The notes: generated by a model not told the origin, from the sequence alone. DNA of 62,954 nucleotides from an uncultured Pelagibacteraceae bacterium (GCA_902615975.1 CACMRC010000008.1:1-62954); one strand, 5' to 3'; positions 26,151-35,185 are shown, numbered from the stretch's first letter. Made by a program: numbers and translations.

Positions 26151-28075
26151 TGTTAACCCAATTTGTAACAATCTTAATATTTGTAGCTGTAATTGGATGC
26201 ATTCTTTATGGAAGAAGATTAATTAGAACTGAAAAAGTTGATGCTGTTTTTGGTAATCCTGAAAGAGCAAAAGGTGGAACACACTGGGTAATAGTTGGAA
26301 CTAGTGCAATTCTGATGTTATGGCTTTATTATTCGTGGGATATCGCGAAAGGATTTTATCCAAAATCAGCAAATGAATTATGTCAGGTGGCTAAAATAAA
26401 TGAGTCTTTACTTGGATTAAAATATCAATTCCCAATTGAAGAAAGAGAATTCAAAAGCACATCCATTATTAAAATTGAAAATAAAAATCTTGTAAAAATT
26501 GCAAATGAAATAAAAGCATCACTTGATCTAAATGATCAACAAAAAACAATCCTTGTAAGTTACATTGATAGAACTTCTAAATTAATTCCATTTTTAACAA
26601 GTGAAGAACTAATAGAAATGGATACCAAAATTAAACTTAAGGAAATGACAGAAGAAATAAAACTTTTAAGTTCCAATTTTCAAAAGAAAGATTATCCATT
26701 TGAGACTGATGCTGAAAAAACTGAAAGACAAAAACTTATTGATGAACAAGGTGGCTGGGGAATTACAACTATAAACTCTGGAACCGGTACAATTGAAAAT
26801 ACCATTGAAATACCGACTGCACCTCAAACTAATAAAGGTTTAAAATTTCATGCAGCTGCAACAGAACTAAAAAAAATTGACGACAAATTTTTTAAATTAA
26901 AAAACCATAATCCTCAGTTCAAAAGCGCAATCAAACAACTTAAAGATGATATTAAAGCTTACAGAAAAGGATTAGATGATAGTGAAGAAATAGCATCTGA
27001 TTATGCAAAAAATATTGTTAAAATTGCAAGAAGAATAGAGTTTGCAAGCATCTATCCTCCTAATGCATTAAATGAAATGCAAGCAGCAATAATAGAGTTT
27101 GATGAATTACAAAACAAAGAGCAAGGTGGATTAAGATTAATTGATATTCTTTTATTTCCAGCAGGAACAATTGTAGCAAGTGGACCAACATGTTCTGAAC
27201 AAGGTTCAGGCAGATGGTTACCCAAACCATCAGATACATTTAATAAGTTTGTATTGATGTCTAAACCAAGTGTTGGATACAAAAATATTCCTCTTTTATG
27301 GATTGAGATGGTTGATGTAAGTAAAATGATCGGATTTATTTTACCAGACTGGATTGCAGACATATTGCCTGGTGAATATCCGGTACATTCAAAAGATGGA
27401 ATTGTAAAAGAAAACTTTAAAAGCAATGTTTTAAAAGTTGTTACAGGTGATTTTAAACTATTTAAAGTACCTGTTCCATATGGACATATATGGGATTCAT
27501 TCTTGAGGGTTTTTTTAGGATTAGTTTTTGGAATTCTTATTGGGGTGCCATTAGGATTGTTTATGGGTCTAAATCGATTTGCTAAAGGCTTCTTTGATCC
27601 CTTAATCGAATTATACAGACCTGTTCCACCGTTAGCTTGGGCGCCATTGATTATTTCAGTTCTTGGAATAGATAATACAGGTAAAATATTTTTATTATTC
27701 ATGGTCTCACTTTCAATTATGATTATTTCTGCGAGAGCTGGTGCATCAGGAACACAGCTTTCAAAAATCCATGCGGCCCACTCACTAGGAGCTACTAAAA
27801 AACAAATTTTAAGATATGTTATTTTTCCTAACTCACTGCCTGAAATTCTAACAGGAATTAGAGTAGCTGTTGGTATGTGTTGGGGAACACTTGTTGCTGC
27901 AGAGTTTCTAGCAGGTACAACTGGTATTGGTTTTGTTGAAAATGTTGCAAAAAAATACTTTCAATATGAAGTTATTTGGATAACAATTTTCATAATGGGT
28001 CTGCTGGGTCTTTTATTTGATGTATCTTTAAGAAAAATAATAGATAAGACTATTCCTTGGAGAGGCAAAGGTTAA
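26150..28075 (+). CDS. tauC: Taurine-type ABC permease with large N-terminal extension
   Basis: A 641-residue membrane protein. The last 200 residues (from about 437) are a normal TauC/SsuC permease with the EAA loop AAHSLGATKKQILRYVIFPNSLPE. The first 430 residues are extra: two membrane segments (about 4-20 and 46-62), then a long hydrophilic Lys/Glu-rich region with helices likely to form coiled coils, which should lie in the periplasm or cytoplasm depending on topology. Canonical TauC is about 250-280 residues long. The extension may touch the binding protein or act as a sensor; its role is unknown. Confidence 0.86.
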   Translation: MLTQFVTILIFVAVIGCILYGRRLIRTEKVDAVFGNPERAKGGTHWVIVGTSAILMLWLYYSWDIAKGFYPKSANELCQVAKINESLLGLKYQFPIEEREFKSTSIIKIENKNLVKIANEIKASLDLNDQQKTILVSYIDRTSKLIPFLTSEELIEMDTKIKLKEMTEEIKLLSSNFQKKDYPFETDAEKTERQKLIDEQGGWGITTINSGTGTIENTIEIPTAPQTNKGLKFHAAATELKKIDDKFFKLKNHNPQFKSAIKQLKDDIKAYRKGLDDSEEIASDYAKNIVKIARRIEFASIYPPNALNEMQAAIIEFDELQNKEQGGLRLIDILLFPAGTIVASGPTCSEQGSGRWLPKPSDTFNKFVLMSKPSVGYKNIPLLWIEMVDVSKMIGFILPDWIADILPGEYPVHSKDGIVKENFKSNVLKVVTGDFKLFKVPVPYGHIWDSFLRVFLGLVFGILIGVPLGLFMGLNRFAKGFFDPLIELYRPVPPLAWAPLIISVLGIDNTGKIFLLFMVSLSIMIISARAGASGTQLSKIHAAHSLGATKKQILRYVIFPNSLPEILTGIRVAVGMCWGTLVAAEFLAGTTGIGFVENVAKKYFQYEVIWITIFIMGLLGLLFDVSLRKIIDKTIPWRGKG

Positions 28076-28096
28076 GCAAACACTTTTTTTTATTAA

Positions 28097-28606
28097 TTAG
28101 ACCTTTTTTATAAAACCAATAGCGGCACCAATGGTAGTCAAAAATCCAGCTAAAGGTAGGATAGCTACTGCATATTTTTTGGGCATATAATTCGGTTTGA
28201 ACTCAATACCTTGCATACTAAATTCTAAATACCACATTTCCCAATACTTCCCTCGCATACCCTCTACAAGTTCAATTCCATAAATTATTAAGACTATACC
28301 AATTATCATAATCATAATTTTCCAGAACTGGCGTATGTATAATGAAACTCTCTCTGGTAATTTTTCATAAATTAAATTTAATGCTACATGTTCATTATCT
28401 CTTGCTGTTAGAGAAAGTGCTATAAACATCAACCAAATATTACTTAATACTGTTAGCAAATCTCCCCAAACAGGAGGGTTATTAAAAACATATCGCATTG
28501 TAACATTGTAAAGAGTAAAACCAACCATAGCAGCTAACAATAGTGAACACATAGCTTCTAACGTACGATGAATAAAACGATCAATACTGTTTAAAAATTT
28601 TATCAT
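28097..28606 (-). CDS. dctQ: TRAP transporter small permease
   Basis: A 169-residue protein with four predicted membrane segments, matching the DctQ subunit of TRAP transporters. The motif YVFNNPPVWGDLLTVLSNIWLMFIA and ARDNEHVALNLIYEKLP are typical. With DctM and DctP it forms a sodium-driven carboxylate or related solute importer. Its ATG shares one base with the stop of dctM (TAATG). The gene order dctP-dctM-dctQ is not the common P-Q-M order. Confidence 0.9.
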   Translation of the reverse strand: MIKFLNSIDRFIHRTLEAMCSLLLAAMVGFTLYNVTMRYVFNNPPVWGDLLTVLSNIWLMFIALSLTARDNEHVALNLIYEKLPERVSLYIRQFWKIMIMIIGIVLIIYGIELVEGMRGKYWEMWYLEFSMQGIEFKPNYMPKKYAVAILPLAGFLTTIGAAIGFIKKV

Positions 28607-29889
28607 TAATTACTTAATAAGTTTGGAAGAAACATTGTTAGTTCTGGTACAATAAGAATAAAAAATAAAAGTAAAAAAAGACCAACAAGATAAGGAATTA
28701 ACGCAATAGCAACTTTTTCAAGACGCACTTGCGCTATTGTTGCAGAGGTAAAGTAGGCAACACCAACAGGTGGTGTTACTGATCCTATTAAGAAACCAAC
28801 TATAACAACCATAGCTGCTTGTACCTCAGGAAAGCCAGCTTGAGACATAACATTCACTAAAACTGGGCCAACAATAATAATGTTTACCGCTGAGTCCATT
28901 ACTGTTCCAAGAAGAAAGATGAATAATATCAAAGCTAAAATAAATAATATAGGAGAATCCGCTAAGCCTAAAAGCCAGGTTTCAAGATCACCTATTGCGC
29001 CAAGAGAAGTAAGTAACCAACTGAAAGGTCCTGAAGCAGCTATGATAATAAAAACCATTGCTGAATTACGGAATGCTCGACGAAAAGCACCTGTGCAATC
29101 TTTCCATTTAATAGTTCTATAAACAAATACACCTGTAAACAATGCAACCAAAGCAGTGATGGCTCCTGCTTCAACAACAGATGCGACACCTCCCATTACT
29201 GAACCCACTAAAACTAGGGGTATTAAAAGAGCAAATGAAGAGCGATATAATTCTTTACCAGCTCGACGTACCGAAAATGGTTCATCGCTACGTTCGAAAT
29301 TGTATTTAACTGCGAAGTAATGGTTGATTACCATTATAACAACACCTATCAAGATTCCTGGAATAATCCCAGCTGCGAATAAAGATGCAATCGAAATCTC
29401 AGTTGCATTAGCAAGCACAATCATCATGATACTAGGTGGAATAATCCCTCCTATAGTGGAACTTACACCTGTTACCGCAGCTGAAAATGCTGCTGGATAA
29501 CCTGCTTTCTTCATTGCTGGTAATACTAATGCACCAACTGTTGCGGTATCTGCTACGACAGATCCATTCATGCCCGCAAAAAACATACTTACCAAAACAT
29601 TGACTTGGGCTAATCCTCCTCGTATACGCCCAATCAACGCCCTACTCAAAGCAACTAAACGATCTGTAATCGTTGCACTTGTCATTAACTCACCTGTCAA
29701 CATAAAGAATGCGATTGCAGTTAATGGAACTGAGTCAATAGCGGTAAACATTTGACTAGGGATTAAAACAAGAGGCACAGCATCTGTGAGAAGAATATAA
29801 ACAAATGGAATCAGTATTAATATAAAACCAATTGGAGCTCCTAATAAAATTAGAAAAAGGAGTACTACAAGTAAAATAATACTTTCCAT
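28606..29889 (-). CDS. dctM: TRAP transporter large permease
   Basis: A 427-residue polytopic protein of normal DctM length, with about twelve membrane segments and the family motifs PLTAIAFFMLTGELM, GGLAQVNVLVSMFFAGMNGSVVADTATVGAL and SSTIGGIIPPSIMMIV. It is the transport subunit that exchanges the solute with sodium. The start at 29889 lies 31 nt downstream of a 16-bp perfect hairpin that follows dctP, so its level is probably set below that of the binding protein. Confidence 0.95.
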   Translation of the reverse strand: MESIILLVVLLFLILLGAPIGFILILIPFVYILLTDAVPLVLIPSQMFTAIDSVPLTAIAFFMLTGELMTSATITDRLVALSRALIGRIRGGLAQVNVLVSMFFAGMNGSVVADTATVGALVLPAMKKAGYPAAFSAAVTGVSSTIGGIIPPSIMMIVLANATEISIASLFAAGIIPGILIGVVIMVINHYFAVKYNFERSDEPFSVRRAGKELYRSSFALLIPLVLVGSVMGGVASVVEAGAITALVALFTGVFVYRTIKWKDCTGAFRRAFRNSAMVFIIIAASGPFSWLLTSLGAIGDLETWLLGLADSPILFILALILFIFLLGTVMDSAVNIIIVGPVLVNVMSQAGFPEVQAAMVVIVGFLIGSVTPPVGVAYFTSATIAQVRLEKVAIALIPYLVGLFLLLFFILIVPELTMFLPNLLSN

Positions 29890-29920
29890 GAATACTTATA
29901 AGTTAAGATTTATTTTAGGC

Positions 29921-29956
29921 AAAGACCACTTAATTCTAGTGAATTAAGTGGTCTTT
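29921..29956 (-). terminator. 16-bp perfect hairpin between dctP and dctM
   Basis: Arms 29921-29936 and 29941-29956 are perfectly complementary (core GACCACTTAATTC) around a 4-nt loop. Read in the direction of the operon, it lies after the dctP stop and before dctM. The U-tract is short (three U), so it may stabilise the dctP mRNA end or partly terminate. Confidence 0.72.
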
Positions 29957-29977
29957 ACACAATTTTTGTTGAACGAA

Positions 29978-31018
29978 TTATAGAGCGCCAGCTGCTTCTA
30001 ACTGAGCTACAAATCCATCCATACCTTGTTCTAGAAGTACTCTTTTAGCAACTTCTGGTTCAAAAGTACCCTTAGCGTCTAACCAAGCACCGATTGCACC
30101 TGCTCTCCACTTAGTCATTTCCGCTTCTGTTGGTACATACCACTCTTTAGCAGATGCTTTGATTGCATCTTCACCATTTTTAATCCAAGCGTTATCCAAC
30201 TCGTTTACTTTTTCTCCATAGGCATCAGCTGCTTCGTGTAACCATTTTCTTTGTTGGTCAGACAATGCATTATACTGTTTAGCATCCATCGCTAAAATAT
30301 TTCCAGACCACATTCCTCCGATCTCAGTGAAATATTTTGCAACTTCATGAAGTTTTGCTACATGCTGCCATGGACTAGCAACATATTGACCTTCAACTAC
30401 ACCTGATTGAAGACCTTGATATAATTGACTCCAGTCATAAGGTGTTGGTGTTGCACCCCAATTTTTAACTAGCATGAACTCAACTGGACTTTTAGTAGTT
30501 CTCCATTTAAGTCCTTTCATATCATCTGGTTCATGAACAGGTTTAGTTGCATTTCCAAGTTGTCTAAATCCTCCACTTGAATATACAGAAAGGCAAATGT
30601 GACCAGCATTCTCAAGAGCTAGCTTGCACTGTCTTTCAGCTAACCATTCATCTGATATTCTTTTAGCATCCTCTAATGATTTGAAAATAAAAGGCAAATC
30701 GAAAATTGCTAATTCAGGCCCAAAGTTACCATAGTTTGCAGTAGAACTAGTCCACAAAGCTATAAGTCCTTGGTTAGCTTGTTCACCACATTTTTGTTCT
30801 GCACATAAGCTTCTTTGATAGTGAGGTTCAATTTTCATCTTACCTCCAGATGCTTTCTCCATTGCTGGTATCAACGCCTGATCTATTGCGTCACCAATTG
30901 GCATACCCAATCTACCAGTAGTTCCAAGCTTAAGAGTTATTTCTGCATAAGCAGCTTGTGCAAAGAAAATAATCGCAACCACTTTGATAAGTGTTTTGCT
31001 AATTGTTTTAATAAACAT
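29978..31018 (-). CDS. dctP: TRAP transporter binding protein
   Basis: A 346-residue periplasmic binding protein with signal peptide ending AYA near residue 25. Features of the DctP family include KLGTTGRLGMP, the conserved Arg region FRQLGNATKPVHEPDDMKGLKWRT with the carboxylate-binding Arg, and WSQLYQGLQSGVVEGQYVAS. It has a pair of Cys (SLCAEQKCGEQ) that could form a disulfide. It begins a dctP-dctM-dctQ operon and is divergent from an aldehyde dehydrogenase / epoxide hydrolase operon, so the ligand may feed that catabolic set. The ligand is unknown. Confidence 0.92.
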   Translation of the reverse strand: MFIKTISKTLIKVVAIIFFAQAAYAEITLKLGTTGRLGMPIGDAIDQALIPAMEKASGGKMKIEPHYQRSLCAEQKCGEQANQGLIALWTSSTANYGNFGPELAIFDLPFIFKSLEDAKRISDEWLAERQCKLALENAGHICLSVYSSGGFRQLGNATKPVHEPDDMKGLKWRTTKSPVEFMLVKNWGATPTPYDWSQLYQGLQSGVVEGQYVASPWQHVAKLHEVAKYFTEIGGMWSGNILAMDAKQYNALSDQQRKWLHEAADAYGEKVNELDNAWIKNGEDAIKASAKEWYVPTEAEMTKWRAGAIGAWLDAKGTFEPEVAKRVLLEQGMDGFVAQLEAAGAL

Positions 31019-31244
31019 TTTACTTCTCTCCTCTTAGTTAGTTTAAAGTATCAATTTAAATTAATTTAAGCCTAATTAAGTTTCCAACGGATGTACACAC
31101 AAAAAAAACTTCTTTAATCAAAATGGGATTGCAATTAAAAGTTGTATTAATAATTTAATAGTTAATCTATTTATTTTAGTCTCAAGGTGTCTTAGATTAA
31201 AATTATAAAAAATAAAATAAATTACAATTTATAGAAAGAAATTT
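31019..31244. promoter_or_regulatory. Divergent promoter region, dctP / aldehyde dehydrogenase
   Basis: A 226-bp very AT-rich gap between divergent genes. It must hold promoters for both the TRAP operon and the catabolic operon. I could not identify a convincing operator or a conserved RNA element by eye; the ribosome site before the aldehyde dehydrogenase is AGAAAGAAA, and dctP has AGGAGAG. Confidence 0.35.
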
Positions 31245-32732
31245 ATGAGTTCAGGTAACAAATATAAATTAATAGCCAATAAACTTAAATTTGAAGGAAG
31301 AGCATTTATTAATGGTAAATATGTAAATGCTATTGATGGCAAAAAATTTGAAACAATCAATCCAGCAACTGGTAAGAAACTATGTGCTGTTGCAAAATGT
31401 AATCACAAAGATGTTAACTTAGCGGTTAAGGTTTCAAGAAAAGCTTTCAATAGTGGAGTTTGGTCTAAAAGCTCACCTGAACATAGAAAAGAAGTTTTAT
31501 TAAAATTTGCTGAATTACTTAGAAAACATGGTGATGAAAATTCAGTTTTAGAAAGTGTTGATACGGGTAAACTTATCACGGATTGTATTAATGAGGTTGC
31601 AAATGATGCCCCAATGCACTTTCAGTGGTATGGAGAATTAATTGATAAAGTATTTGGAAAAGTTGGTCCAACAGAACCTTCCATTACTAGTTTAATTGTT
31701 AAAGAACCAATCGGAGTTGTTGCTGGAATTGTTCCTTGGAACTTTCCTTTAATGATGGCGGTATGGAAAATGTCACCAGCTCTTGCAGCAGGCTGTTCGG
31801 TAATAATTAAACCAGCAGAAGACACACCTCTTACTGCAATAAGAGTTGCTCAAATTGGAAAAGAAGCTGGCATACCAGATGGAGTTTTAAATGTACTTCC
31901 AGGTTATGGTGATGTTGGTGAAGCTTTAGGTCGACACAAAGATGTTGATGCAGTTTCGTTTACAGGTTCAACTGAAGTAGGTGGTTATTTTTTAAAATAC
32001 GCAAGTGAGAGTAATTTAAAACCAGTTGCATTAGAGATGGGAGGAAAAAGTCCATTTATAGTTTTAGAGGATGCTAAAATCACTGACGATTTGATTGATA
32101 ATGCTATGAATTCTGCATTTTGGAACGGTGGACAGAACTGTTCAGCAAATATGAGACAGATAGTTCATAAAAAAGTAAAAGATGAATTTTTAGATAAAAT
32201 TTTTAAAAAAGTTAAAAAATTAAAAGTGGGAGATCCATTAGATCTAAAATCGAATATGGGATCTATGATTTCAAAAGGACATTTGCAAACTGTTGATGGA
32301 TATATCCAAAAAGGAATCGATGAAGGGGCAAAACTTTTATCTGGAGGAGTTTCAGATAATAAGCAAAAAGGTTTTTATGCAAAACCAACTTTATTTGATG
32401 GATTAAAAGAAAATATGACCATTGCTCAAGAAGAAATATTTGGACCAGTGCTTGGTGTTTTAACGGTTAAAAATGATGAAGAAGCTTTAAAAATCGCAAG
32501 TAATTCTAAATATGGATTACATGCTAGTGTCTTTACTCAAGACATAAATAGAGCATTTCATTTAGCTAAAAGTTTGCCTTGTGGAACGGTGTCGGTGAAT
32601 ACTTTTTCTGAAGGAGATATTAAAACTCCTTTTGGTGGATATAAACAGTCTGGTTCACTAAGTAGAGATCAGGGTACTGAAGCTTTAAATTCATTTCTTC
32701 AAACAAAAACCATCTGGATAAGTCATAATTAA
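31245..32732 (+). CDS. NAD(P)-dependent aldehyde dehydrogenase
   Basis: A 495-residue aldehyde dehydrogenase of full length. The catalytic Glu264 is in ALEMGGKSP and the nucleophile Cys299 in GGQNCSAN; the early IVPWNFPLMMAVWKM and the end motif SGSLSRDQGTEALNSF are typical. It oxidises an aldehyde to a carboxylate. It is the first gene of an operon with an epoxide-hydrolase-like gene (adjacent, no gap) and an Ldh_2 dehydrogenase, and divergent from a TRAP importer. The aldehyde substrate is not known; betaine-, gamma-glutamyl- or other amino-aldehydes are possible. Confidence 0.93.
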   Translation: MSSGNKYKLIANKLKFEGRAFINGKYVNAIDGKKFETINPATGKKLCAVAKCNHKDVNLAVKVSRKAFNSGVWSKSSPEHRKEVLLKFAELLRKHGDENSVLESVDTGKLITDCINEVANDAPMHFQWYGELIDKVFGKVGPTEPSITSLIVKEPIGVVAGIVPWNFPLMMAVWKMSPALAAGCSVIIKPAEDTPLTAIRVAQIGKEAGIPDGVLNVLPGYGDVGEALGRHKDVDAVSFTGSTEVGGYFLKYASESNLKPVALEMGGKSPFIVLEDAKITDDLIDNAMNSAFWNGGQNCSANMRQIVHKKVKDEFLDKIFKKVKKLKVGDPLDLKSNMGSMISKGHLQTVDGYIQKGIDEGAKLLSGGVSDNKQKGFYAKPTLFDGLKENMTIAQEEIFGPVLGVLTVKNDEEALKIASNSKYGLHASVFTQDINRAFHLAKSLPCGTVSVNTFSEGDIKTPFGGYKQSGSLSRDQGTEALNSFLQTKTIWISHN

Positions 32733-32735
32733 TTG

Positions 32736-33890
32736 ATGATCAAACCTTACAAGATAAGTGTACCTAAAAGTACACTTAATAATATATATAAAAAAGTAAG
32801 ATCCTATCCATGGAAGATGATGCAAAATGTAAATGGATGGGAGTATGGAACAAATTATAATTATCTAAAAAAAATATCTAAGTATTGGGTTTCAAAATAT
32901 AATTGGAAGAAATTTGAAAACAAAATAAATTCTTTTAAAAATTATAAGACCAATGTGGATGGTATAAATCTGCATTTTATTATTGAAAAAAGTAAGAATA
33001 CTAAATCAAGACCATTATTACTTTTGCACGGTTGGCCTGGGAGTGTAATTGAGTTTTTTGATATCATTCCAAGGCTTGCTCACCCTGAACAATTTGGTGG
33101 AAAAATTGAAGATGGTTTTGATGTCATTGTGCCCTCTTTACCAGGATTTGGTTTTTCAACACCTATTAAAAAAGCTTTAGGTCCAAGAAAGATTGGAAAA
33201 ATTTTAAATAAATTTATGGTTAAAAATTTAGGTCATAAAAATTATATTGTACAAGGTGGGGATTGGGGAGCTACTATTGCTGCATGGATTGGTCTTGATT
33301 GTGCAAAAAATTGTAAAGGAATTCATATTAATTGTTTACCAATCAGGCATCCAAAGGGGCCAAAAAATAATAAAGAAAAAAAATGGGAAAAAAAATTCAA
33401 TTTTGATCAAATAATGCAGGAAGGATACAGGACACAACAAGCCACAAAACCACAAAGTTTATCTTATGCAATGATAGATAGTCCAGTAGGAACCGCAGCA
33501 TGGATTTTAGAAAAATTTCACGGTTGGTCTGACCTTAACAAAGGCAAAATAGAAAAAACATTTTCAAAAGAAGAATTAATTTCAAATATCATGATCTATA
33601 TAATTACTAATAGTTTTAATACTGCTTCTTGGATATATTTTGGAAGAAGAAAAGAAGGTGGTCGATCTTTTCCAAAAAATTTCAAAAAAATAAAAGTTCC
33701 TACTGCAATAGCAGAATTTCCAAAAGAAATGCTTGAATGGCCACCAAAATCTTATGTGAATAGAATTTTTAATATTAAAAGATGGAAAAAATTCCCTAAA
33801 GGCGGTCATTTTGCAGCTTTAGAGGTTCCAAATTTATTAATTAATGATATTAAAAATTTTTTTAATAAAGATATTAAAATATTCAAATAA
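32736..33890 (+). CDS. Epoxide hydrolase-like alpha/beta-hydrolase
   Basis: A 384-residue protein with an N-terminal EHN domain (about 1-90) and an alpha/beta-hydrolase core, as in microsomal-type epoxide hydrolases. It shows the oxyanion HGWPGS at about residue 98, SLPGFGFS, and the nucleophile Asp in QGGDWGAT near residue 176; a catalytic His is expected in GGHFAALEVP near the end. It would open an epoxide to a diol. I prefer the ATG at 32736 over the in-frame TTG at 32733. It overlaps nothing but follows the aldehyde dehydrogenase stop directly. The natural substrate is unknown. Confidence 0.85.
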   Translation: MIKPYKISVPKSTLNNIYKKVRSYPWKMMQNVNGWEYGTNYNYLKKISKYWVSKYNWKKFENKINSFKNYKTNVDGINLHFIIEKSKNTKSRPLLLLHGWPGSVIEFFDIIPRLAHPEQFGGKIEDGFDVIVPSLPGFGFSTPIKKALGPRKIGKILNKFMVKNLGHKNYIVQGGDWGATIAAWIGLDCAKNCKGIHINCLPIRHPKGPKNNKEKKWEKKFNFDQIMQEGYRTQQATKPQSLSYAMIDSPVGTAAWILEKFHGWSDLNKGKIEKTFSKEELISNIMIYIITNSFNTASWIYFGRRKEGGRSFPKNFKKIKVPTAIAEFPKEMLEWPPKSYVNRIFNIKRWKKFPKGGHFAALEVPNLLINDIKNFFNKDIKIFK

Positions 33891-34895
33891 GTGAAAACAC
33901 CTCTACTTAAAAAACAAATAATCAAGATTTTTCAAAAATATGGTTTAAGTAAAGATCATGCTTTAATTTCTACTAATGCACTAATCAATGCAGAATTAGT
34001 TGGTGCTTATGGACATGGTTTATCAAGACTTAAGATGTACTGTGATCGAATTTCTAAAAAAGTAATTAATCCAAAACCAAAAATTAAAATTAAAAAAATT
34101 TCGTCTTCTATTTCTCACATTGATGCAAAAAATAGTATTGGTTTTGTTGCAGCTGATCTGGCAATTAAAACTGCAATTAAACACGCACAAAAAACTGGAA
34201 TAGGAATGGTGGCAGTCAAAAACAGTGGTCACTATGGTTTATCAGGTTATTACGCAGAACAAGCAGTAAAGAAAAATTTAATTACAATGATCTATACAAA
34301 TGCTCCACCTGCAGTTGCTCCACATGGTGCATTAAAAACTTTATTTGGAACAAATCCAATTTGTTTTGGATCCCCTACTGCTTCTAAAATTCCTTTTATT
34401 TTAGATACGTCAATCTCAATGATTAATAGAGGAAAGATAAGAGTGGCAGCAAGAAACAATCAATCAATTCCTGCGGGAGTTGCTTTGGATAAATTTGGTA
34501 AACCAACTACAGATGCTAAAAAAGCATTAGCAGGAGTTCAATTACCAATTGCAGGTTTTAGAGGTTCGGGACTAGCCTGGATGGTAGATATTTTAAGTGG
34601 AGTTTTGACTGGAGGAAATCACGCAGGAAGAGTTAAAGATCCATTCGATGATTTTTCAGGCCCACAAAATATTGGCCATTTGTTTATAACTTTTAAAGCA
34701 AATTTATTTCAAAAAAATTTCAACCAACGAATTAAAGATAATATTAAAACAATAAAAAAACTTCCCAAGATAAAAGGTGTTAAAGAAATAATGTATCCAG
34801 GACAAAATAAATATTCCCGGTATAAAAATAACTCAAAAAAAGAAATTTCTATACCGGATATAATAAAGAAAGATTTGGAAACCTTAATAAGTTAA
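33891..34895 (+). CDS. Ldh_2 family dehydrogenase (malate/L-lactate/ureidoglycolate type)
   Basis: A 334-residue NAD(P)-dependent oxidoreductase of the Ldh_2 family, known for malate, L-sulfolactate, ureidoglycolate and 2,3-diketogulonate dehydrogenases. Visible motifs are GAYGHGLSRL, VKNSGHYGLSGYYAEQA, PAVAPHGALKTLFGTNPICFG and FRGSGLAWMVDILSGVLTG. The start is a GTG directly after the previous stop. It probably oxidises a 2-hydroxy acid or reduces a 2-keto acid at the end of the catabolic route. It overlaps the next small gene convergently by 12 bp. Confidence 0.88.
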   Translation: MKTPLLKKQIIKIFQKYGLSKDHALISTNALINAELVGAYGHGLSRLKMYCDRISKKVINPKPKIKIKKISSSISHIDAKNSIGFVAADLAIKTAIKHAQKTGIGMVAVKNSGHYGLSGYYAEQAVKKNLITMIYTNAPPAVAPHGALKTLFGTNPICFGSPTASKIPFILDTSISMINRGKIRVAARNNQSIPAGVALDKFGKPTTDAKKALAGVQLPIAGFRGSGLAWMVDILSGVLTGGNHAGRVKDPFDDFSGPQNIGHLFITFKANLFQKNFNQRIKDNIKTIKKLPKIKGVKEIMYPGQNKYSRYKNNSKKEISIPDIIKKDLETLIS

Positions 34896-35081
34896 CATCG
34901 TTAGAGCACCCAAAGAAACGATAACAGATGATAAAATTATTGTTCGTTTAACTTTTTCCTTCTTTTTTTCTTCTAGAAGTCTTTGCTTTAGAACATCCAC
35001 GTTAACCCTTTTTGGGGTTTCAACATATTGAGAGGGGGTCTCTACAATCTCGGATGTTCTATTTAAGCTTTCTGTACTCAT
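34884..35081 (-). CDS. Small single-pass membrane protein, paralogue of the 69-residue protein at 19 kb
   Basis: A 65-residue protein with a Ser/Thr/Glu-rich N-terminus, a charged central helix (VNVDVLKQRLLEEKKKEK) and one C-terminal membrane segment (IILSSVIVSLGALTML). The central helix plus membrane segment aligns with the protein at 18931-19140. The N-terminus should be cytoplasmic. Function is unknown, and I know no named family. It lies between the Ldh_2 gene and the divergently read double winged-helix regulator gene. Confidence 0.6.
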   Translation of the reverse strand: MSTESLNRTSEIVETPSQYVETPKRVNVDVLKQRLLEEKKKEKVKRTIILSSVIVSLGALTMLTY

Positions 35082-35137
35082 ATTTGTTTTATAATTTTAA
35101 TTTTAACCATTATTAGTTTAATTTTTACATACTAGGG

Positions 35138-35185
35138 TTGTCCAAAATGGGTTGACTCTAATTTATCTTTTGTTCATATTGGGTT
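35138..35185. promoter_or_regulatory. 16-bp direct repeat upstream of regulator gene (candidate operator)
   Basis: Two copies of TTGTyCAwAwTGGGTT lie at 35138-35153 and 35170-35185 and match at 13 of 16 positions. Their starts are 32 bp apart, close to three helical turns, so two bound domains would face the same side of the DNA. They sit directly before a regulator gene with two winged-helix domains. Autoregulation is an inference. Confidence 0.5.

Noticed and set aside
27052..27702. 216-residue open frame on the minus strand opposite the permease
   Set aside because: It lies wholly inside the well-supported TauC coding region, has no ribosome site and shows no protein family signs; it is a shadow frame.
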